This document shows, in pieces, positions 58,284-64,000 of a stretch of 64,000 bases of DNA. The translations under genes were made by a program, and so were the position numbers. The notes beneath the pieces were generated by a model. It was not told the DNA's origin, did no database searches, and saw nothing but the letters and a program-made list of their open reading frames with translations. The stretch comes from Maribacter aquimaris (lineage in GTDB: Bacteria; Bacteroidota; Bacteroidia; Flavobacteriales; Flavobacteriaceae): assembly GCF_014596745.1 (NCBI RefSeq), contig NZ_JABTCF010000001.1, positions 496,001 to 560,000 of the forward strand, read 5' to 3'. How positions within the stretch are numbered: position 1 is the first letter of the stretch; each line of letters starts with the position of its first letter.

Positions 58284-59308
58284 GATTTAAAAACCAATTT
58301 GGCAATTCTATTTTTGCCGGCCGCATAGGCAATGGAATCATTTAAAAAACGTACCGTATAAAAGGATTCATCCGAAAGCCTTGACCATTTTTCACCTTTG
58401 TTGCTACTATAGGAAATCCCGGTAAAACCTACCGCAACGATCCCATTCCCCCCGGAATTGGGCACAAAACGAACACAACTTTTATAGTTTGGCTCTTGGC
58501 CATCCGCCAGTAACCTCCAGCTTTTTCCGCCATCTTTGGTAATGGCCTTATTGGCGATATTCCCTTCAGGCTGGGTGTAATCACCACCTAGGGCGATTCC
58601 TAGGCTTTCATTATAAAAATCCAAAGAATAAATGCCTTGGGCTTCTTCCTTATTCATTATAGGTGTTTGAAAAACTTCCCAGGTCTTTCCTTTATCCCCT
58701 GAAAAATAAATACGGCCACTCGTCGTTGCGACCCATGTCTTTTCCCCTAAGGTCTTAATGTTGGTGTTGCTCGCTGCGAAAGCCCCTTCCCCATCGATTC
58801 CATTCGGTAAGTTGGCACATGGCATCTTATTCCATGAAAGGCCGCCGTCCCTTGTGATAATAATGGACAAACAACCATCTACCGAATCACCAATGGCTAT
58901 ACCTTCTTGATCGTTCCAAAAAGTCATGGCATCGTAAAAAACACCTTCCCCTTCTTCCTTGTAAACCAGCTCCATGCCATTGTCCCCTGTTTTATACAAC
59001 AAAGCAGGACTACCTACCGATAACATAAAAAAGTCGGTCGATGTATGTGCAACAGCCCTAAATTCGGGTAACAGGGAATCCTGCTTCAGCATATTGGTAC
59101 GAATCTGTTTGGTGCTAAGGTCAATACTGCCAAAGACACCATTATTGGCACCAAAGGCCAAACTATTATCCAAAAGGGCTATGGCCCTAATACTGAGGGA
59201 GTCTTCATAGAGAGGCTCTATCTGTACAGAAACGAAGGGCTTTGTTCCACTTTGATCGGCACATCCAATAACAATAATGAGAATAAGAAGAGGGATACAA
59301 TATCGCAT
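58277..59308 (-). CDS. YCF48/BNR-like beta-propeller lipoprotein
   Basis: The 343-residue protein (from the ATG at 59308) has a lipobox (LIIVIGC) and repeated Asp-box/BNR blocks: ITRDGGLSWNKMPC, FSGDKGKTWEVF, ITKDGGKSWRLL and YSSNKGEKWSRL. This is the YCF48/photosystem II stability-like propeller family, which in non-photosynthetic bacteria has no defined role. An upstream TTG at 59326 would add six residues, but it lies inside a TAnnTTTG box (59331 to 59324), so the ATG is chosen. The product should be anchored in the inner or outer membrane. Confidence 0.88.
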   Translation of the reverse strand: MRYCIPLLILIIVIGCADQSGTKPFVSVQIEPLYEDSLSIRAIALLDNSLAFGANNGVFGSIDLSTKQIRTNMLKQDSLLPEFRAVAHTSTDFFMLSVGSPALLYKTGDNGMELVYKEEGEGVFYDAMTFWNDQEGIAIGDSVDGCLSIIITRDGGLSWNKMPCANLPNGIDGEGAFAASNTNIKTLGEKTWVATTSGRIYFSGDKGKTWEVFQTPIMNKEEAQGIYSLDFYNESLGIALGGDYTQPEGNIANKAITKDGGKSWRLLADGQEPNYKSCVRFVPNSGGNGIVAVGFTGISYSSNKGEKWSRLSDESFYTVRFLNDSIAYAAGKNRIAKLVFKSK

Positions 59309-59323
59309 AGCAATAATTTTTTT

Positions 59324-59361
59324 CAAAAATAGACAGAATAGCAGCCAAAACGATACCTTTG
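59324..59361. promoter_or_regulatory. Divergent promoter pair for the YCF48-like and RsmB-like genes
   Basis: On the minus strand TATTTTTG lies at 59331-59324, and on the plus strand TACCTTTG at 59354-59361. Both match TAnnTTTG and both are within about 20 bases of their start codons (59308 and 59380). Confidence 0.6.
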
Positions 59362-59379
59362 CAGCCTTATTTTTTAGTT

Positions 59380-60594
59380 ATGAAACTTCATAGAAATTTA
59401 GTTTTTGCAGTGGTCGATGCCCTTGGGGATATCTTCAACGAAGGGGAATATGCCGATAAGGTAGTTCAAAAAACACTGAAACGGGACAAGCGTTGGGGGT
59501 CTCGTGATAGAGGTTTTATTGCCGAAACCACCTATGATATCGTACGGTGGAAACGTTTGTATGCCGAAATTGCCGAAGTAAAGGCTCCTTATAGTCGTGC
59601 CAATCTTTTTAGAATGTTCGCTGTATGGGCTGTTTTAAGGGGTATTGAACTTCCCGATTGGAAACAGTTGGAACCTGTACCTACAAGAAGGATCAAAGGT
59701 AAATTCGATGAACTCTCAAAAATCAGAAAATATAGGGAATCCATTCCCGATTGGTTGGATGCCTTGGGCGAAAAAGCCTTAGGGGATAAGTTGTGGACCA
59801 AAGAGATTGCGGCCCTAAACCAACAGGCCAATGTTATTTTACGGGTAAACACCTTGAACACTACCAAGGAAAAACTACGTAAATCCTTATTGGATGAAGG
59901 TATTGTTTGCGAAGCCATAAAAGGACACCCTGATGCTTTGCAACTTGCCGAAAGAGCCAATGTATTTACGACGAAAGCCTTTAAGGACGGATATTTTGAG
60001 GTTCAGGATGCCTCTTCCCAATTGGTGTCCGAATTTTTAGACCCCCAACCCGGGGAACGTGTTGTGGATACTTGCGCTGGTGCCGGTGGAAAAACCTTGC
60101 ACCTGGCTGCCTTAATGGAAAATAAAGGACAGCTCATTGCAATGGACATCTACGAAAACAAACTCAAGGAGCTAAAACGTAGGGCAAGAAGAAATGGTGC
60201 GCACAATATCGAGCCTCGGCATATTCATTCGACCAAGGTGATAAAAAAACTGTACGGCAAGGCGGACAGGGTACTTATTGATGCCCCTTGCACCGGACTT
60301 GGTGTATTGCGAAGAAACCCCGATGCCAAATGGAAATTACAACCTGATTTCTTGGATACAATCACGAAAACACAACAGGAAATCCTGAGGAGCTATAGTA
60401 AAATGGTGAAACCGGAAGGAAAAATGGTTTATGCCACCTGTTCCATTCTTCCCCAGGAAAACTCTGGTCAAGTAAATTCATTCCTTGCCTCTGAAGAAGG
60501 TTCGGAATTTACATTGGCCCAGGAAAAGAAGATTTATGCTTCCAAAAGTGGGTTTGACGGATTTTATATGGCGCTCTTGGAAAGAAGCCTGTAA
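59380..60594 (+). CDS. RsmB/NOP family RNA (cytosine-C5)-methyltransferase
   Basis: The 404-residue protein (from the ATG at 59380; a TTG at 59359 lies directly behind the promoter box and is unlikely) has an N-terminal helical domain, SAM-binding motif I DTCAGAGGKTLHLA, motif IV DAPCTGLGVLRRNPD with a catalytic cysteine and motif VI ATCSILPQEN with the second cysteine. It methylates cytosine C5 in rRNA or tRNA; whether this is RsmB (C967 of 16S) is not settled by sequence alone. It ends with a terminator. Confidence 0.94.
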   Translation: MKLHRNLVFAVVDALGDIFNEGEYADKVVQKTLKRDKRWGSRDRGFIAETTYDIVRWKRLYAEIAEVKAPYSRANLFRMFAVWAVLRGIELPDWKQLEPVPTRRIKGKFDELSKIRKYRESIPDWLDALGEKALGDKLWTKEIAALNQQANVILRVNTLNTTKEKLRKSLLDEGIVCEAIKGHPDALQLAERANVFTTKAFKDGYFEVQDASSQLVSEFLDPQPGERVVDTCAGAGGKTLHLAALMENKGQLIAMDIYENKLKELKRRARRNGAHNIEPRHIHSTKVIKKLYGKADRVLIDAPCTGLGVLRRNPDAKWKLQPDFLDTITKTQQEILRSYSKMVKPEGKMVYATCSILPQENSGQVNSFLASEEGSEFTLAQEKKIYASKSGFDGFYMALLERSL

Positions 60595-60613
60595 AAATCA
60601 TTTAGAAAAATAT

Positions 60614-60648
60614 AAAAGCCTATCAGTCCCCATGACCGATAGGCTTTT
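60614..60648 (+). terminator. Terminator behind the RsmB-like gene
   Basis: AAAAGCCTATC (60614-60624) and GATAGGCTTTT (60638-60648) pair over 11 bases and the T run continues to about 60652. Confidence 0.9.
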
Positions 60649-60712
60649 TTTTAGATACAAAAATCAGTAAAATGGAATAGAACCATTTAGAAGTGCCATA
60701 GTCAACCTTACA

Positions 60713-61081
60713 TTAGAATAAAGGTAACTGTTGGTTTTTCGGAGGTTCGGAAGTCTTGGTTTTTACGGCATATTGTTTCTTTCCCCATCGATTCATTGTG
60801 TGCACTACCGGTAAAAGTGATTTCCCCTTTGAGGTCAAGACATATTCTACCCTTGGTGGAATTTCAGGATATAGCGTTCGGTCAATCACACCTGACTTTT
60901 CGAGTGATTTTAATTGCTTACTGAGCATTTGTCTATTAATTCCCTCTATAACTAAAATGAGTTTGCTAAATCGATTTGTTCCTTTTGAAATATAAAAGAG
61001 AATTATAGGCTTCCACTTACCGCCAATCATCTCAATACAATATTCAAGTGCCTGGGTATCCAACTTTTTTTGTTCGGCCAT
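60713..61081 (-). CDS. HxlR family transcriptional regulator
   Basis: The 122-residue protein has the HxlR winged helix-turn-helix with MIGGKWKPIILFYI, FSKLILVIEGINRQMLSKQL, KSLEKSGVIDR and VEYVLTSKGKSLLPVV. It has one cysteine (C15), five residues before the GGKW turn rather than at the redox-sensing position of HypR or QorR. HxlR proteins are often autorepressors that react to electrophiles or oxidants. A perfect 11-base palindrome lies 27 bases upstream of its start, which fits autorepression. No divergent target gene is adjacent other than purL. Confidence 0.92.
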   Translation of the reverse strand: MAEQKKLDTQALEYCIEMIGGKWKPIILFYISKGTNRFSKLILVIEGINRQMLSKQLKSLEKSGVIDRTLYPEIPPRVEYVLTSKGKSLLPVVHTMNRWGKKQYAVKTKTSEPPKNQQLPLF

Positions 61082-61107
61082 TATAAATTCTCCATTTTTA
61101 AATGATA

Positions 61108-61187
61108 TTGGTATGATAAAATTATATCATACCAAGTCTAATATACATACTTTAATATAATTTATGGTATAAATCTAATTATCATAC
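61108..61187 (-). promoter_or_regulatory. Candidate HxlR operators: one perfect and one partial palindrome
   Basis: TTGGTATGATA (61108-61118) and TATCATACCAA (61125-61135) pair perfectly around a 6-base centre. A second, weaker site has TGGTAT (61165-61170) and ATCATAC (61181-61187). The first lies 27 bases before the start of the HxlR gene and would cover its -7 region, so repression of the gene by its own product is likely. Confidence 0.65.
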
Positions 61188-61312
61188 TTCCTTTAATACA
61201 GAACTAATCTATTTTTAGGCATTGACCAAAAGGAAGCAAAAACCATTAATTTCATTAACAACTACTGTTTAAAAGTGTTTTTATTATCCGTAAAACATAG
61301 CGTCTAAAACCT

Positions 61313-61320
61313 TAATTTTG
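61313..61320 (+). promoter_or_regulatory. -7 box for purL
   Basis: TAATTTTG matches TAnnTTTG, 30 bases before the ATG at 61351. I see no purine riboswitch or PurR-type palindrome nearby. Confidence 0.5.
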
Positions 61321-61350
61321 TATTTTAAAAATCAACACTAGACATATTAA

Positions 61351-64000
61351 ATGATTCACTTTTTCGGGAACGTAGCCACAAAAGTTTTTGCCGTACAAAC
61401 AGTTCAAGAACTTTCTCAGGAAGACAATAACAAACTCACATGGTTATTCGGTAACCAACCCAAGATAAACATGGCGTCACTCGACGCCTTTTTTGTTGGA
61501 CCCAGGGCCGCCATGGTCACACCATGGAGTACCAATGCCACTGAAATCACCCAGAATATGGGAATCAAAGGTATTCTCCGCATTGAGGAATTTGAAGCTG
61601 TTGATGCCGATTTTTCCGATTTCGACCCTATGCTTTTCCAAAAATTCAACACCTTGACACAGGAGGTTTTCAAAATTGATGTGGTTCCTGACCCCATTCT
61701 TGAGATTGCCGATATTGCCGCATATAACATACAGGAAGGGCTCTCTTTAAACGAGGAGGAAGTTGCCTATTTAAATCAACTTTCCGAAAAAATCGGACGT
61801 AAACTAACCGATTCCGAAGTATTCGGTTTTAGCCAAGTGAACTCCGAGCATTGTCGACACAAGATTTTCAATGGCACCTTCAAGATCGATGGAGTGGAAA
61901 AATCCTCTTCCCTCTTTAAACTGATAAAGAAAACGTCCCAAGAACATCCGAACGATATCGTTTCGGCATACAAAGACAATGTCGCTTTTGTAAAAGGCCC
62001 TAAAGCAATCCAATTTGCTCCCAAAAGTGCCGATAAGCCCGATTTCTATGTGGAAAAGGAATTTGAATCGGTCATATCGTTAAAAGCGGAGACCCACAAT
62101 TTCCCAACAACCGTTGAACCCTTCAACGGTGCTGCTACGGGTTCTGGTGGGGAAATCCGAGACCGTTTGGCTGGAGGTAAGGGTTCTTTACCCCTGGCAG
62201 GTACAGCAGTATACATGACGTCCTATTCCCGTTTGGAAGAACATCGACCATGGGAAAAAGCAATGCCAGAACGTGAATGGCTCTACCAAACCCCAATGGA
62301 TATCCTAATCAAAGCTTCCAATGGGGCTTCTGATTTTGGTAATAAATTTGGCCAACCTTTGATCGTTGGTTCGGTCTTGACCTTTGAACATACCGAAGAC
62401 TCCAGAAGATTGGGCTTTGACAAAGTCATTATGCAAGCCGGTGGTATCGGTTACGGCAAAGCCGATCAGGCGTTGAAAGACACCCCAAATACCGGGGATA
62501 AGATTGTCATCCTTGGGGGCGATAATTACCGCATTGGCATGGGGGGCGCAGCTGTATCCAGTGCCGACACCGGTGAATTCAGCGCTGCAATCGAGTTGAA
62601 TGCCGTTCAACGTTCGAACCCCGAAATGCAAAAAAGAGCAGCCAATGCCGTACGAGGTATGGTGGAAAGTGAAGAGAACCCAATCGTATCCATCCATGAT
62701 CACGGTGCGGGTGGTCACCTCAACTGTTTGTCCGAACTCGTTGAGGACACCGGTGGTAAAATCGATTTGGATGCGTTGCCTATCGGCGACCCCACCCTAT
62801 CCGCAAAAGAGATCATCGGGAATGAATCCCAGGAACGAATGGGTCTGGTCATTGGCAAAAAAGATGTTGACCTATTGCATCGAATCGCTGATCGGGAACG
62901 TTCACCCATGTATGAAGTCGGTGATGTGACCGGTGATCATAAATTCACCTTCGAATCAAGCAAGACAGGGGCTAAACCGATGGACCTGGATTTGGAGGAT
63001 ATGTTTGGCAGCTCCCCGAAAACGATTATGAACGACATTACTGTCGAAAGAAAATATGAAAATCCCGAATACTCCTTAGAGCATTTCCATGAGTATCTGG
63101 AGCAAGTTCTTCAATTGGAGGCGGTAGCCTGTAAAGACTGGTTAACGAATAAAGTGGACCGCTGTGTAGGTGGTCGTGTCGCGAAACAGCAATGCGCAGG
63201 TCCGTTGCAACTTCCACTTAACAATTGCGGGGTCATGGCCTTGGATTTTAAAGGTAAGGAGGGTATCGCCACCTCAATTGGCCACTCCCCTATTTCCGGC
63301 CTGATCGATCCTGTTGCAGGAAGCAGAAATAGTATTACCGAATCGCTGACCAATATCATATGGGCCCCATTGAAAGACGGTTTAAAATCCATCTCTTTAT
63401 CCGCCAATTGGATGTGGCCCTGTAAGAACGAAGGTGAAGATGCCCGTTTGTACGAAGCTGTCCAAGCCGTTTCTGACTTTGCCATCGGTTTAGGGATCAA
63501 TGTGCCTACCGGAAAGGATTCCCTTTCCATGAAACAGAAATACAAAGACGGGGATGTTATTTCTCCCGGAACCGTAATTATTTCAGCAGCTGGTCATTGC
63601 GATGACATTTCAAAGGTAGTGGAACCTGTTTTACAGAAAAACGGCGGTTCCGTGTACTATATCAACCTTTCAAAAGACGACTATAAACTCGGCGGCTCCT
63701 CATTCGCACAAGTGCGAAACAAGATAGGAAGCGAAACACCGAACATCGTAGAAACAGCATATGTGAAAACCGTTTTCAATTCAATACAACAATTGATACG
63801 TAAAGGACAAATACTTGCGGGACACGATATTGCTTCAGGCGGTTTGATAACCACCCTACTTGAAATGTGTTTTGCCAATGTGAATTTAGGTGCAGAATTA
63901 GACCTTTCCTCCTTGAATGAGGAAGACACCATTAAATTGCTTTTCTCTGAAAATGCCGGGATTGTTTTTCAATCCAAGGACGACAGTATTGAGGCCATCT
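61351..64000 (+). CDS. purL: Phosphoribosylformylglycinamidine synthase (N-terminal 883 codons; runs off the window)
   Basis: The frame is open from the ATG at 61351 (MIHFFGNVATKVFAVQTVQE) to the window end. It has VTPWSTNATEI, FSQVNSEHCRHKIFNG, KAETHNFPTTVEPFNGAATG, SGGEIRDRLAGGKGS, VSIHDHGAGGHLNC and VPTGKDSLSM, all typical of the large single-chain PurL (about 1200-1300 residues) with its FGAM synthase domains. It makes FGAM from FGAR, ATP and glutamine in purine synthesis. The C-terminal glutaminase domain lies outside the window. This is the long fused form, not PurL/PurQ/PurS as separate proteins. Confidence 0.97.
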   Translation, partial: MIHFFGNVATKVFAVQTVQELSQEDNNKLTWLFGNQPKINMASLDAFFVGPRAAMVTPWSTNATEITQNMGIKGILRIEEFEAVDADFSDFDPMLFQKFNTLTQEVFKIDVVPDPILEIADIAAYNIQEGLSLNEEEVAYLNQLSEKIGRKLTDSEVFGFSQVNSEHCRHKIFNGTFKIDGVEKSSSLFKLIKKTSQEHPNDIVSAYKDNVAFVKGPKAIQFAPKSADKPDFYVEKEFESVISLKAETHNFPTTVEPFNGAATGSGGEIRDRLAGGKGSLPLAGTAVYMTSYSRLEEHRPWEKAMPEREWLYQTPMDILIKASNGASDFGNKFGQPLIVGSVLTFEHTEDSRRLGFDKVIMQAGGIGYGKADQALKDTPNTGDKIVILGGDNYRIGMGGAAVSSADTGEFSAAIELNAVQRSNPEMQKRAANAVRGMVESEENPIVSIHDHGAGGHLNCLSELVEDTGGKIDLDALPIGDPTLSAKEIIGNESQERMGLVIGKKDVDLLHRIADRERSPMYEVGDVTGDHKFTFESSKTGAKPMDLDLEDMFGSSPKTIMNDITVERKYENPEYSLEHFHEYLEQVLQLEAVACKDWLTNKVDRCVGGRVAKQQCAGPLQLPLNNCGVMALDFKGKEGIATSIGHSPISGLIDPVAGSRNSITESLTNIIWAPLKDGLKSISLSANWMWPCKNEGEDARLYEAVQAVSDFAIGLGINVPTGKDSLSMKQKYKDGDVISPGTVIISAAGHCDDISKVVEPVLQKNGGSVYYINLSKDDYKLGGSSFAQVRNKIGSETPNIVETAYVKTVFNSIQQLIRKGQILAGHDIASGGLITTLLEMCFANVNLGAELDLSSLNEEDTIKLLFSENAGIVFQSKDDSIEAI

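Overview
The window is a chromosomal segment from a member of the Bacteroidota, most probably a marine Flavobacteriaceae (Muricauda/Maribacter-like; the genus is inference). The signs are Bacteroidota -7 boxes of the form TAnnTTTG ahead of many genes, weak Shine-Dalgarno sequences, outer-membrane TonB receptors with carboxypeptidase-like N-terminal domains, DUF4252, DUF4199 and GlmU-like family proteins, type B L31, a CarB without the C-terminal allosteric domain, and a fused SerB-SerA protein. Nearly all of it is dense housekeeping sequence. No rRNA, tRNA, CRISPR array, prophage or intact insertion sequence was found.

Layout. 1-2.4 kb: start of an Oar-like TonB-dependent receptor and the rpsF-rpsR-rplI operon (minus). 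2.6-8.6 kb: an orphan LytTR response regulator, the nadC-yihY-DUF2147-priA operon, and rlmH. 8.7-14.9 kb: the SerB-SerA fusion, an alpha/beta hydrolase, a SatD-DUF3307 pair with repeated operator-like elements, a small membrane methyltransferase-like protein, and rdgB with a DUF4337-like gene. 15-20.3 kb: DEAD-box helicase, a surface or periplasmic protein, a GH13 lipoprotein and a metallophosphoesterase. 20.3-25.3 kb: VOC-protein remnant, trmH, sirtuin, haem-binding protein, a purB-linked unknown gene, purB and an MscS channel. 25.5-28.4 kb: an ECF sigma operon with a putative anti-sigma factor and three DUF4252 proteins. 28.5-30 kb: S41 protease lipoprotein. 30.1-36.8 kb: a vitamin B12 uptake locus (BtuG-like lipoprotein, BtuB-like receptor and cobalamin riboswitch on minus; BtuF, BtuC and BtuD on plus). 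36.9-43.8 kb: rmuC, a small unknown, a thioesterase, gnd, carB and rpmH. 44-51.3 kb: cls, a lytic transglycosylase, a hydrolase, a small GNAT protein, mtaB, a GlmU-like protein and rpmE. 51.4-58.2 kb: DUF4199, a glycosyltransferase-phosphosugar mutase-ABC exporter operon, and a second ECF sigma operon. 58.3-64 kb: a YCF48-like lipoprotein, an RsmB/NOP methyltransferase, an HxlR regulator with a palindromic operator, and the first 883 codons of purL.

How the parts work together. The B12 locus forms a complete route: surface capture (BtuG-like), outer-membrane transport (BtuB-like) and inner-membrane ABC import. The riboswitch lies only before the outer-membrane half. Both ECF operons carry a candidate promoter of the same shape (AAC-type -35, 16-nt spacer, GTC-type -10), which suggests autoregulation. 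The SatD-DUF3307 pair is the best candidate for a poorly described system: a protein with cyclase-like motifs and a C-terminal helix-turn-helix, overlapping a membrane-protein gene, behind three TTAGCTTATAA-like elements.
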